Positions 43,864-54,884 of a DNA stretch of 64,000 bases are shown here, piece by piece. The translations under genes were made by a program, and so were the position numbers. The stretch lies in assembly GCA_022828595.1 (NCBI GenBank), contig JAKGHH010000001.1:118556999-118620998 (forward strand), read 5' to 3'. The DNA comes from Nelumbo lutea (Eukaryota > Streptophyta > Magnoliopsida > Proteales > Nelumbonaceae). The notes under the pieces were generated by a model that worked only from the letters and a program-made list of their open reading frames with translations, was not told the DNA's origin and did no database searches. Position 1 is the stretch's first letter, and the number at the start of each line of letters is the position of its first letter.

Positions 43864-45262
43864 TAGAGGTGTCAATTGGACTGTATTTGATCCCATTCCA
43901 AGAGTCTTACTTCCTAATGGATTGGACCCAATTTTATTCAAATCTATTCCAGTCCATTAAAATGTAAATGGATTGGATTGGATCCAATCAAAACCGAATT
44001 AAATATCAAAAATTATATAAAATCAATTTTTGTATTAAAAAAACACTTCTGTAAAAATACTGTCTTTGATAAAAGTATTTTATAAAAGTGCTTTTACAAA
44101 AGCACTTTATTGAAAGTACTTTGTAAAATTGTTTTTATAAAAATATTTTTAGAAAAGTACTTTCATAAACTCTTAGAAAAATACTTTTGTAGAAGTGCTT
44201 TTGTAATAGTACTTTTATAAAATACTTTTGTAAAAGTGCTTTCATAACAGTTCGTTCATAAACGTTCTTTTATAAAAGTGCTTTAATAAAAGTGTTTTCT
44301 TAAAAGTGCTTCCATAAAAGTACTTCTATACAAGTGCTTTCGTAAAAGTACTTCTACGAAACTACTTCCTTAAAAGTGCTTTCATAAAAGTACTTTTGTA
44401 AAAATGCTTTCATAGTAGTATTTTTTATAAAAGTGCTTTCGTAAAAATACTTTTCATAAAATTACTTTATAAAAGTGCTTTTGTAAAAATGTTTTCTTTA
44501 AAGTGCTTTAGTAAAGGTACTTTCATAAAAATAATTTTATGCTAGCTTTAGTTTTGATTGATTTCAAATTGGAAAAGGGTTTGGCCTCATGATCGGATTA
44601 TTGGAAATTCGATTTAGGTCCAATTCAAACCAATAAAAATATGAACCAATTTATTTTGGATTGACCCAATCCAATAATTATAATAGACCGTCCAAATCCG
44701 ATTTAATAAGATTTGGATCAGATTTGATCCAAACCAAAACCAGTCGATTGACACCCCTACCTATGATTATCCAACAACTAATCAATCAGATCCACAACAT
44801 AATACCTAAGCAGCAACCGGCTTTGTCATTGTATCACCAGAGTATAGTGGGGTCAATAGGACTGGATTTGGTGCAATCTGATCCAGTTTAATGTGAAATC
44901 ATTACAAATGGATCAAGCCCAATTCAATCTAATGAATATTTTGGACCATTTTGTATTAATTCAATTCAACGACAAGACTGTTCAATCTATTCAATTTCGT
45001 TTTAAGTTAGATTGGTTTCAACTCAAACTCGGTCCATTGACACTTATATTCTTATCTTATATTAATGGATCAGATATTAGCTTAATCCAACCCAATCCAA
45101 TATACATTTATTATAAGCGGACCAGGTCCAATCCAATCTAATAAATATTTTAAACTGGATTGATCTAATCCAATATGTCTTATTGGTCCATCTAATTTAT
45201 TCAAATTGATTTTGGACCAGATGGGGTCCAATCCAAAACCAATCTATTGACACCCTTAACAG
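43864..45262. repeat. Inverted-repeat DNA with TAGGGGTGTCAAT-like ends
   Basis: The left edge 'tagaggtgtcaattgga' pairs with 'cgattgacacccctac' at 44745-44760. A second pair, 'tagtggggtcaatagg' (44846) and 'ctattgacacccttaac' (45248), lies beside it. Both units are filled with 'attggatccaatcca' words and resemble two related hAT-type elements. Target duplications are not clear. Confidence 0.55.
44037..44525. repeat. 14-bp minisatellite
   Basis: About 35 imperfect copies of 'taaaagtgctttca', with frequent g-to-a change giving 'aaagtacttt', which is its own reverse complement. It lies inside the left inverted-repeat unit and has no coding value. Confidence 0.85.
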
Positions 45263-45289
45263 AGAGAGGCTGATTACAGCAGTTGGATC

Positions 45290-45682
45290 AGCATGAAAGC
45301 ACAATAAGCAGTACATACCGAATGCTTTAAGACGAGCTCATGAGCTTGGGATCAGCAGAGTTCAAGTCTTTATGGACGCTCGACAAGTGATATACAATGC
45401 ATGAATAGATAAATCAAATGGGATAAAGAGGCCTTATATGAAGAAGTTTTGCATCTCAGGAAACTCTTTACAATCTGTGAAGTAGTATATATTTCATGGG
45501 AAAAGAACTCCATAGCCCACAATGTGGCTAATAAATCCAGACTAGACAAACAGAATATGGAATTTCATGATCAAATCTCAGATTGGTTGAAAACTTTGTT
45601 ATGTAATCAACCAATCACAGAACTTTCTTGTAACTCTTCCCGTTTGAATGAAAGTTGTTTTTTGTTGTGCCAAAAAAAAAAA
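45290..45682 (+). mobile_element. 5'-truncated LINE: RNase H tail and poly-A
   Basis: The + strand reads 'GISRVQVFMDARQVIYNA', then (after shifts) 'LHLRKLFTICEVVYISWEKN' and 'SIAHNVANKSRLDKQNMEF', matching the RNase H domain at the end of plant LINE ORF2. It is followed by 'ttgttgtgcc' and a run of 12 A at 45671-45682. RT and everything upstream are missing, which is typical of target-primed integration stopping early. Confidence 0.65.
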
Positions 45683-45686
45683 TGAA

Positions 45687-45868
45687 CCAGTGTTTTAAGA
45701 CTCGGATCAGAGCAAAAATCTGAATGCTTTCTAGGGGTTTTACAGGTTAACTTGATGGTTTGTCCATCCAATCCACTGAAATCATCATTTGATCGGGACC
45801 CAGAAAAGCTACCGGTTCCCATTTTCATGGTCTGACCATCGGATCCGGGCCAGGTTTTAAAATATTGA
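45687..45868. mobile_element. Small inverted-repeat element (MITE candidate)
   Basis: 'cagtgttttaagactcggatc' on the left pairs with 'gatccgggccaggttttaaaatattg' on the right. The ends resemble those of the element at 5860-6156. No target duplication is visible. Confidence 0.45.
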
Positions 45869-45869
45869 T

Positions 45870-46572
45870 CCTCGTTCACTCTTCGGTAAGTTATTTATCC
45901 GGGTAATTGCACTTACCTAAATTGTGCAGGTAAGTGCATTTACCCATGTTCTTTTATTTCTTAGGTAAATAAAATAATGACTATTTTAGCTATAAAAAAC
46001 CATTATTAAAAGGGACAATTTTATCCCTTCTAAATATTGACAATTTTCCCCTCAACTAGAAAATTTACTTGTTCACCTAGGAGATGGGTATCACTTGCCC
46101 GGGAAGTGATACCCGATACTCAGAGAAAATAATTTTTTTATCAACCTACATAAATCTGAAAAAAGAACACAAAATTTCCTCTCAAATCCAAAAAGCAATC
46201 AGACCCAGAAGAGACAAAATAAAAACCAATGTAAAAAACTATTCACATGTAAAATCTATATACAGAACAATTGAAACACTTGAAGTTTTTGTAACACCGT
46301 AAGGATGGTATCCATCCAAATTTTACTAGTTTGGAGGATGTGTAAAACACTTAGTTAGGTCTGTATTGCGACAAACAGTCCATTCAGCAGGCAGAGCTGG
46401 ACCATTGCTCCAATTAAGCCCAATAATTATCTCGCACCCTTTATAGACAAAGTCACTGATGCTAGTTTCCGCCACTGACTTAGACAATCCAATTAAGCCC
46501 AATATGCTTTAGAAAGATATGAAAATGTTTGAATACGCCTGGGAAATACAAACAAATAACATAAATATATTA
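45870..46572. other. Intergenic DNA, nothing recognised
   Basis: AT-rich, with 'gggtaagtgcatttacc'-like inverted words near 45900-45950. No gene or repeat family was identified before the target duplication of the next LTR element. Confidence 0.45.
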
Positions 46573-46577
46573 ATAAT

Positions 46578-47135
46578 TGATGGAGGCCCATCACAAGAAA
46601 GCCCATCTCACCCCTAGGAGCGGCAACTCTAGGATAAGAATAAGGCAAGAAGTCAAGATAGAGAAGGAGCCAAGAACCCAAGATTATCAAGATTAGTTCA
46701 AGAAAGATAAGCAAGAACAACTCAAGACTCCCAAGACTATCAAGATTAGCAAGACTCCAAGCATCATCAAGATTTCCAAAGACTTCCTAGATTTAAGCAT
46801 AAAGAACTACCAAGGAGATCGGACGGTGGAAGATCAAGCCCAAGAATTCCAAGAGGGTTCGACCTTATCAAGACAGCTCAAGAGAATCAAGATCAAGATC
46901 AAGATTCATGTTCTTTCCTAATTATTTTACAATTTCTCAATGTATTATAAATACTGCTATTTCCTAGAATTATTAATCAATTCATACTTCAGATTCTCAT
47001 AGTTTCTTCTAGTTCTCTTCTTTAAGTTTTCGCCACTTTTTCTCTCTCCTAGAGAATTCGGTGTTCGCTAGAGGCTAGCGGTCGCTCGATGCTTGCATAG
47101 CCAGCTCCGGTTTCCATTGCTTCGACGCTGCGTCA
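46578..47135 (+). repeat. 5' LTR of the compact Ty3/gypsy element
   Basis: 558 bp, against 528 bp for the 3' copy. A 'tattataaatac' TATA-like box lies near 46943. The 3' copy lacks about 25 bp around 'actatcaagattagcaagactcc', where 'caagatt' repeats make slippage likely. Confidence 0.9.
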
Positions 47136-47137
47136 GG

Positions 47138-47149
47138 TGGTATCAGAGC
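47138..47149 (+). other. Primer-binding site, tRNA-Met type
   Basis: 'tggtatcagagc' begins two bases after the 5' LTR and is complementary to the 3' end of plant initiator tRNA-Met, the usual primer of many plant LTR elements. Confidence 0.9.
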
Positions 47150-47168
47150 AGGGAGTTCACCTAGTCAG

Positions 47169-48455
47169 ATGGCCAACCAAGATGGTAGCAGTCGCAACCC
47201 ACCCGGTGACGGAGATCAGGGGTTCCTAGCTGTTTGGAGAGCGATTGAAGAACAACGTATAGCCACATGTAACATCGAATGACAGTTGGCAGAGGTGACT
47301 GAGCAACTGCAAATCTTGTTACGGGAGGTTGTCCCACAAAACCGGGAAAATCCACAACAGATTGAAGGAAACAACCACGACAGACCACCCATCGTTACTG
47401 TGTCCCGACGTCCAATTCTTAATGATCACAGTGATGATGATTTCGAATTTGGTGGTGCTCCAGTTCTTCCCGGCAACGATAGAAACAGTAGAAATTGGCA
47501 CAATCAAGGTAATTTCAATTCCCGTAGGAATAATGATGAATTTAAACTCAATGTAGATATTCCTACTTTTAGCGGAGATCTTGGTATAGAGGGACTTTTG
47601 GATTGGATCACAGAAGTTGATAGGTTCTTTGATTACACGGAGATACCAGAGGAACGAAGGGTAAAACTAGTAGCTTTCCGATTAAAGGGAGGCGCATCTG
47701 TTTGGTGGGAACGGATGAGAGAGGCCCGGATGAGAGAAAGAAGGGGTCCTGTTCGAACCTGGAGGCGCATGAAACAATTAATCAGAGGTAGATTTTTACC
47801 TCCTGACTATGAACAATATATGTTCGAATCTTATCAGAGGTGTGCGCAGGGTTCTCGCAGTGTTAATGAATATACATCTGAATTTTTGAGATTAGCTGAG
47901 AGAAATCAATTATCTGAAGGTGATAACCAGCAGGCAGCCCGTTATCTAAGCGGTTTGAGACCATCCATCAGAGATAAAATTGGTGTACAGATGGTTCTCA
48001 GTGTGCAAGAAGCAAGGAACCTAGCCTTGAAAGTAGAATTAATGTTCCAAGACAAGGTACGTGGTGATAATTACCGCTGGTACAGCGAAAGCAACAACAG
48101 ACCGGCAACTGTCGATAGGAACAAATCAGTCCCGACAGTACAACCTTCTCACCCGACAAGCACAAGTAATGCCGGTAAGGCTACTACAGGAGGACATACT
48201 CGAGATAACCCTTCCAACTCTCCTAAACTCAGTAATTCTTATGCAAGGTCTGCTCCTATTAAATGTTTTAAATGTAATGAAGTAGGACATAAATCCAGTG
48301 ACTGTCCCAGGAGGAAGGCAGTTAATATGGTAGAAAGGGAGGAGGAAGAAAATATTGAGGAGGAAGTATATTGTGGATCTGATGGAGAGGATGAAGAGGG
48401 TCCATATGAACATGAGGCGTATACTTGTGTGGTAAGAAAATTAATGTTGTCCTAG
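47169..48455 (+). pseudogene. gag of the compact Ty3/gypsy element
   Basis: The start ATG is at 47169 (MANQDGSSRN). A single TGA at 47279-47281, one base from CGA (Arg), interrupts it, after which 389 codons stay open. The capsid domain spans about 47560-47960 ('PTFSGDLGIEGLLDWITEVD', 'ASVWWERM', 'YTSEFLRLAERN'). A CCHC knuckle 'CFKCNEVGHKSSDC' lies near 48266-48310, followed by an acidic stretch. Gag is the best preserved part of this element. Confidence 0.9.
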
Positions 48456-48459
48456 AAAA

Positions 48460-48881
48460 ACAAGGATACTTCTTAAAGGTACAGATTATTTCGTATCAGA
48501 TGTACTGTCAAGGGAAAATTATTTAATTTAATTATTGATAGTGACAGTCAGGAAAATATTATTTGTAGGGATGTCATCCAACAATTATAGCTGATTCTTG
48601 AAAAACATCCCAACCCATACACAATTGGGTGGATCAAGGAAGGAGGCGGCGTACAAGTGGAAGAACGCTACATGATACCTTTTTCAATTGGTAAATACCA
48701 TGATGAAGTATATTGTGATATTGTAGATATGGATGCTTGCCATATTTTGTTAGGGAGGCCTTGGCAGTTTGACATAGATGCAAGGCACATGGGTAGGAAG
48801 AATACCTATCAACTTGAAAAAGAGGGTACACGTTATACTTTGTTACTCATAGCAGAAAAAATATATTACAAAGGCACATGA
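48460..48881 (+). pseudogene. Aspartic protease of the compact element, active-site change
   Basis: The protease region reads 'LFNLIIDSDSQENIICRDVI', where the family has Asp-Ser-Gly; here the Gly is Asp. A TAG follows near 48588. The second half, 'MDACHILLGRPWQFDIDA', is intact and open to the TGA at 48879-48881. Confidence 0.75.
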
Positions 48882-48954
48882 GAATAATTTCCTTACTATC
48901 ACCCATCATCATGCTGACTTTGTTAAAGAATGTAAGGATACTCATGAAATACAT

Positions 48955-49760
48955 TTGTTAGTAGTAAAAGGAGAAGATGTTAATGATGAAAATAAAATTC
49001 CAGCTGAAATACATGGACAACTAGATGAATTTAATGATGAAGTTCTAGAGGAGTTACCAAATGAACTCCCTCCCATGAGAGATATACAACACCATATTGA
49101 CTTTGTTCCAAGTGCTAGTCTACCTAACCTCCCACATTACAGGATGAGTCCTAAGTAGAATGAAATCTTACGGGAAAAGGTAGAAGAATTATTGAAAAAG
49201 GGACACATTCAAATCAGCATGATCCTTGTGCAGTACCTGCCTTACTTGGAGATTGTGTGTCGACAACAGGGCCATTAATAAGATTACCATTGGGTACAAA
49301 TTTCCCATTCCTACGTTGGACGACATGCTGGACCAACTAAGCGGAGCTGTAGTTTTCTCAAAAATAGATCTCAGGAGTGGATATCATCAAATCAGGATCC
49401 GTCCCGGAAATGAATGAAAGACAACCTTCAAGACTAGAGATGGCTTGTTTGAGTGGTTAGTCATGCCCTTTGGACTAACCAACACACCCAACACTTTCAT
49501 GAGGCTGATGAACCAGGTATTGCGCCCCTTCATTGGTAAATTTGTGGTAGTCTATTTTGATGATATTTTGATATACAACAAATCTATCACTAAGCATATG
49601 TGACATATTAGGGAGGTCCTGCAAACATCGAGGGAAAATAAATTATATGCTAATTTGAAGAAATGCATCTTTATGAATGATAATTTATTATTCCTAAGAT
49701 TTATTATAAGCAATGATGGAGTAAAAGTAGATGAGGAAAAAGAAAGCCATTAGAGAGTGT
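48955..49760 (+). pseudogene. Reverse transcriptase of the compact element
   Basis: Pieces in several frames read 'LPPMRDIQHHIDFVPSASLP', '[20 protein letters not shown]', '[18 protein letters not shown]', '[17 protein letters not shown]' and the active site 'YFDDILIY' (near 49555). Stops occur at 49156, 49415 and 49600 and frame changes near 49210 and after 49690. Confidence 0.85.
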
Positions 49761-49847
49761 CCGACCCCATCCACTGTCACAGATGTCAGGCGATTTCATG
49801 GGTAGGCAACCTTCTATTGGCACTTTATTAAGAATTTTAGTGGTATC

Positions 49848-50420
49848 ATGGCTCCCATTATTGAATGCTTGAAAAAGGGTAAATTTCAATGGGGAGAAGA
49901 ACAAGAGCAAAGTTTTGCTCTCATAAAAGAAAAATTATGTTCTGCTCCTGTTCTTGCCTTACCAGACTTTAATAAATTATTTGAAGTTGAATGTGATACC
50001 AGTGGAGTTGGCATAGGGGCTGTATTGTCCCAAGAGAAAATACCAATTGTTTTCTTCAGTGAAAAACTATGTGAGGCCTGGAGAAAGTGGTCTACTTATG
50101 ACAAGGAGTTCTATGTTGTGGTTAGAGACTTGAAGACATGGGAATACTATTTAATTGCAAAAGAATTTGTTCTCTATACTGACCACCAGGCCCTAAAATA
50201 TCTTAGTGGGCAAAAGCAATTGAGAAGTGATTTATAAGCCAGATGGTCTGCTTTCCTAGACAAGTTCTCATATAAAATTGTGTATAAGACAGGACAGCAA
50301 AATAAAGTGGCTGATGCACTTAGTAGGCGTGTAGCTCTCATCAAGACCCTTAGTGCAGAGATTGTGGGTTTTGAGTGCCTAAAAGACTTATATGCCCAAG
50401 ATGAAGATTTCCAATAGGTA
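49848..50420 (+). pseudogene. RNase H of the compact element
   Basis: Reads '[20 protein letters not shown]', '[18 protein letters not shown]', '[19 protein letters not shown]' and '[12 protein letters not shown]', the usual RT-linked RNase H. A TAA at 50235 precedes 'VADALSRRVALIKTL' in the same frame. Confidence 0.85.
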
Positions 50421-50551
50421 TGGGAGAAATGTGTGAATAAGCAGCCAGCAGAAGACTTCTTTATTTATGATGGGTTCCTTATGAAAGGGGAACAACTGTG
50501 CATCCCTTGCACTTCCCTCCGTGAAAATATCATCAGGGATTAGCAGGACAC

Positions 50552-51493
50552 TTGAAAAGAAGGGACGTGTGTACCATTGTAAGCAGGTGCTATGTTTGTC
50601 AGACAGCTAAGGGACAAACCCAGAACACAGGTCTCTACATGCCCCTACCCATTCCTACTGCTATATGGGAAGACCTATCCATGGACTTTGTGCTAGGCTT
50701 GCCAAAGACCCATAGGAACATGGACTCCGTCTTCGTGGTGGTTGATAGATTCTCAAAAATGGCTCACTTCCTCCCATGCAAGAAAACAACAGATGCATCC
50801 GCTACAACCAAACTATTTTTCATGGAGATTGTCCGCTTGCATGGGGTACCCAAGACCATCACTTCAGATCGTGACACACAATTCCTCAGTCACTTTTGGA
50901 TGACCCTGTGGAGGTTGTATGATTCATCACTTAATTTTAGCAATACAGCCCATCCGCAGACAGATGGACAGACAGAAGTGGTAAACCGGACCTTAGGGAA
51001 TTTAATTCGCAGCATATGTCGAGAGAGGCCAAAACAATGGGACTTCACCATAGCACAGGCTGAGTTCACCTATAACAATGCAGTGCACAGTTCTACAGGC
51101 AGATCACCATTTTCCATTGTGTACATGAAGGTCCCTAACCATGCACTGGATTTAGTAAAGATTCCCAAAGTACCCAACGCCAGTATCTCAGCAGAACAGA
51201 TGGCAGAACAGATCCAGTCCATCCAAGAGGCTGTGAAGCAGAAGCTAGAGCAATCCAATACCAAATACAAGATGGTCGCAGACAAGCACCACCGGTATCA
51301 AGTGTTTGATGTAGGTGATGAGGTTATGGTCTTCTTAAGGAAGGAAAGAATTCCCGTGGGTACTTACAACAAGTTGGAGCCCCGGAAGTATGGTCCATAC
51401 ATGATCGTGAAGAAGATCAATGATAATGCCTATGTAGTGAACATACCAGATCAGATGGGTATATCCAAGTTCAATGTTGCTGACCTTCACTAG
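50552..51493 (+). pseudogene. Integrase of the compact element
   Basis: A 313-codon open stretch from 50552 to the TAG at 51493. It shows '[20 protein letters not shown]', '[14 protein letters not shown]' (first D), '[15 protein letters not shown]' (second D) and '[20 protein letters not shown]' (E). The C-terminal '[16 protein letters not shown]' and '[20 protein letters not shown]' end with 'FNVADLH'. The N-terminal zinc motif is only partly readable upstream because of a frame change and deletion near 50535. Confidence 0.88.
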
Positions 51494-51552
51494 TATTTGC
51501 CAGAGATCACACTTGCCTATCCTAATCACGACTCGATGTCGAGTTCTCTCTA

Positions 51553-51564
51553 AGTGGGGGAGAA
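51553..51564 (+). other. Polypurine tract
   Basis: 'aagtgggggagaa' abuts the first TG of the 3' LTR and is the expected plus-strand primer. Confidence 0.85.
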
Positions 51565-52092
51565 TGATGGAGGCCCATCACAAGAAAGCCCATCTCACCC
51601 CTAGGGGCGGCAACTCTAGGATAAGGATAAAGCAAGAAGTCAAGATAGAGAAGGAGCCAAGAACCCAAGATTATCAAGATTAGTCCAAGAAAGATAAGCA
51701 AGAACAACTCAAGACTCCCAAGACTATCAAGATTTCCAAAGACTTCCTAGATTTAAGCATAGAGGACTACCAAGGAGATCAGACGATGGAAGATCAAGCC
51801 CAAGAATTCCAAGAGGGTTCGACCTTATCAAGACAACTCAAGAGGATTAAGATCAAGATTCATGTTCTTTCCTAATTATTTTACAATTTCTCAATGTATT
51901 ATAAATACTATTATTTCCCAGAATTATTAATCAATTCATACTTCAGATTCTCATAGTTTCTTCTAGTTCTCTTCTTTGAGTTTTCGCCACCTTTTCTCTC
52001 TCCTAGAGAATTCGGTGTTCTTTGCTAGAAGCTAGCAATCGCCCGGTACTTGCATAGCCAACTCCGGTTTCCATTGCTTCCACGTTGTGTCA
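51565..52092 (+). repeat. 3' LTR of the compact Ty3/gypsy element
   Basis: Matches the 5' copy from TGATGGAGG to the terminal CA, followed by ataat. Confidence 0.92.
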
Positions 52093-52155
52093 ATAATACT
52101 AAATGTAAAGTTAAATTAACTATGAATGAGATATAAATACATGAAATGCACACTT

Positions 52156-52263
52156 TAAGCTCAGTTTAGAAAGAGTACAAATACAAATGTATACAAAATA
52201 ATATAAAATGCAAGGTTTTGTACTCTACAAATTTGTATTTGTACTCCTTCCAAATTGAGCTTT
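52156..52263. repeat. Hairpin-forming inverted repeat
   Basis: 'agctcagtttagaaagagtacaaatacaaat' (from 52158) pairs with 'atttgtatttgtactccttccaaattgagct' (to 52261) with a loop of about 40 bp. This is probably a small MITE; no target duplication is certain. Confidence 0.65.
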
Positions 52264-52334
52264 AGTGAGGTATAAGTACAATAAACAATACTAGAACTCT
52301 AGAAGATGTACATAGCATACAATAATTAGCACTC

Positions 52335-52805
52335 TATTTTAGTCTTTATAATTATAAATTTCATTTTTTATTATATTTTGGAAAATTTTTATTTAGTATT
52401 TTTATATAAATAATCTCTATTTTTTAAAATAATAAATATATTTTATTTTTTAAATACAATTGTTTATTTTACATATAATTTTAAAATAAAACATATAAAT
52501 CATTTAAAGTAGATAAAATAAATTATTTTTATAGTTTTCAGTTTTTAATAAAATTTTTGGGGAAATTAACTATTAAATTATTTAGTTCAGTTTTTATAAT
52601 TATAATTTTCAATTGTTATTAATGTTTTAAAATATTTATTTATTTATTTATTTAGTACTTTTATATACATAATAACTCTATTATTCAAATAATAAATATG
52701 TTTTCATTTTTAATATATAATTTATATGTAAGGTAAAATACATAAACCATTTAAAATAAATTAATTAATTTCAGAACTTTTAGTTCTTATTAAATTTTTT
52801 AGAAA
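52335..52805 (+). repeat. Divergent tandem duplication of AT-rich DNA
   Basis: A block of about 235 bp beginning 'ttagtctttataattata' (52342) recurs from 'ttagttcagtttttataattata' (52580), sharing in order 'atttagta…ttttatat', 'aataataaatat', 'cataaa(t/c)catttaaa' and 'gttcttattaaattttt'. Nothing codes. Confidence 0.6.
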
Positions 52806-53697
52806 AATTAAATTTGAATATGTCATCATATGAGTGTCTGATGCGCCTTTGTATCAATGAGTATCAAGCCACATCCACCAATTATAATGTGATACGCACA
52901 TATCATGCCAATATACACAACTGGCAGGATACACAGAATTGTAACATATCCTGTGTCAGTGAACATGGATATGTATCGTACATACTTTAATCCTTAGGTC
53001 ACACCTTGATTGAATAATTGACCTGCTTGATTGGGTCCCTGATTACAATTTACAAATTACACCATATAAATTAGGGTGTTTAAATATATGAAAAGTAAAT
53101 TGACCATCCTGACCTATGCGTCCAAAGTGTTAAAGGTGTCTTCGCCCATTATAATTTTTGAAAAATGCCTTTTTTCCCTCAAATGTTAATTTTTATCTTT
53201 TTTATTTATTAAAATTTTAAAACTGAAATAAAAATATAAATGAAACCTAAGATATAATTATATATTATTTATTCTATATAATATAATATATATTTTCTAA
53301 CCCACCCATCCTCGATGGTTGAACTGTTGACTCGTAGCCCAGAGCAAAATGGTTATGCCTCTAGATAGGTTTTTAAAGCACTGATTTAATAAGGGTATTC
53401 AAATCGAGTAAATTAGGTTTCTACATAAACGGCCCATCTTGTTTATGCCTCACGGAAAGATTATTCCAGTTTCAATTGCAGGGAGAACCAATTCAAACGG
53501 ATGAACAGTCTTTTATTTTTTTTTTTTTTGGTACTAAATGAATTAAGCTTCATTGATGTTGGTCAAATAAGAAAGAGTTTACAAAAGAGATATCACCATT
53601 CCACCAGAGGGACAAAAAGGGAGGAAGGAGACCTCTCCATACACCTCTAGCTGGGCACAACAGACTAGCCAGTTTATGGGCTAGAACATTACAAGAC

Positions 53698-54135
53698 CTA
53701 TGAATATACGTAAACACAACGTTCAAAACTCCTAGAATTCATAGTAATATCATGCAAGACAGGTTTCAGATAGAAAGGGAGTCCAATAGTAGACACTATA
53801 AGTCCGTCGATTAAAAGCTTACAATCCGAGAAGAGACACACTCTAGTACAGTCCAATGATTTTGCAAGACGGAAATCTTCAAGAACAACTAGAGCTTCAA
53901 AGAATATAGCAGAGCAAGGCAGGCACGTCACAGTCGCAACAGCTATGAAACTATTACCAGTACCCAGAATCAGAGCACCAATACCAGCAAAAAAACCTTC
54001 AAAAAACGCCCCATCCACAAAGATCTTTGCAAAACAGTTGAGGTTCTCTTGAGCAGGGCCAGCCACCTGTCTTTGCTTACTGTAAGGAGTTTCCTCTCGT
54101 TGGACTGGGAGTTGGGGCATGAGGTCCCTGCACAA
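53698..54135 (-). pseudogene. RNase H domain at the end of LINE ORF2
   Basis: 'FAKIFVDGAFFEGFFAGIGA' and 'FFEALVVLEDFRLAKSL' with 'VCLFSDCKLLIDGL' give the D, E and D of the RNase H core. The frame opens at 54135 and ends at 53698; upstream it is continuous with the zinc-binding region only after a frame change. Confidence 0.75.
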
Positions 54136-54189
54136 ACAATGGTAGTAAGAGTACAGAATCAGGCATTTGTACTATATCCTTAAATTTCA

Positions 54190-54880
54190 TCGAATTTTTT
54201 TATTTCCAGATGGCTCAGACTAACAGAGCAATGGAGCTTAGAAGTTCCTTTCTATCTTTTTTGGACATATTAGGCTCATCTAATAAAATCATCAACCAAT
54301 CACTAAAGGTTCCTTTATCAGTCTCCGAGAGCCTACAACCCAGTTGGGATCCAAACCAGCAAGCTCTGGACAGGTTACACCATAGAAGTGAATGCTCAAC
54401 TATGTCTATATGTGACTGACAGAGGGAGCAAAGGTTGGAGGGGATTACTCAACGTTTCCAGAGGTTTAAGTTTATAGGAACTTTTCCATGGACATCCCTC
54501 CATAAAAAGTGTTTAGCTCTAGGAATGACTGGTAGTCCCCAAATTTCTTTCCAGAGCATTTGGCCTTTTTGGTTTGCCCCGCTTGTATCGACTACATTCC
54601 TCTTGTTATCAACCAATGCTTTTGTAGTATGATAAGCAGTTCTTACTGAAAAGAAGCCATTTCTCTCCCACTTCCAAATGTACTCATCTTTAACATCTCC
54701 TTAAGGAATGCAAATTTCCTTGATATCATTAACTATATTATTAGGAAGCCACTCATCTAGAAGTCATAACATTCCAAGTTTTAGAGGTTAGATCAATTAC
54801 CTCCCAAACTCTACTGAAGGGACAATTTAGAGGTTTGTCACAAGATACTTTGTGATTGTGGCTATTAGGAAGCCATGGCT
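54190..54880 (-). pseudogene. Zinc-binding region (zf-RVT) of LINE ORF2
   Basis: Lies between RT and RNase H. Phrases such as 'WKWERNGFFSVRTAYH' (around 54670-54630) and 'LFWRDVHGKVPINL' (around 54510-54470), and 'CSLCQSHIDIVEHS' (54420-54390) can be read in broken frames. The Cys-x2-Cys and following His fit the zf-RVT fold. Confidence 0.6.
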
Positions 54881-54884
54881 CATC

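Larger units (their letters stand above)
46578..52092 (+). mobile_element. Second Ty3/gypsy retrotransposon, compact, decayed
   Basis: LTRs at 46578-47135 and 51565-52092 start TGATGGAGG and end GTCA. ataat is present on both sides (46573-46577 and 52093-52097). The primer site is tRNA-Met type and the polypurine tract is clear. The interior is one gag-pol order: gag, protease, RT, RNase H, integrase, with no second RNase H and no antisense frame. Phrases such as '[15 protein letters not shown]' and 'FNVADLH' at the end fit the chromovirus side of Ty3/gypsy; no chromodomain follows, so the lineage is not settled. Many stops and shifts make it non-functional. Confidence 0.93.
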
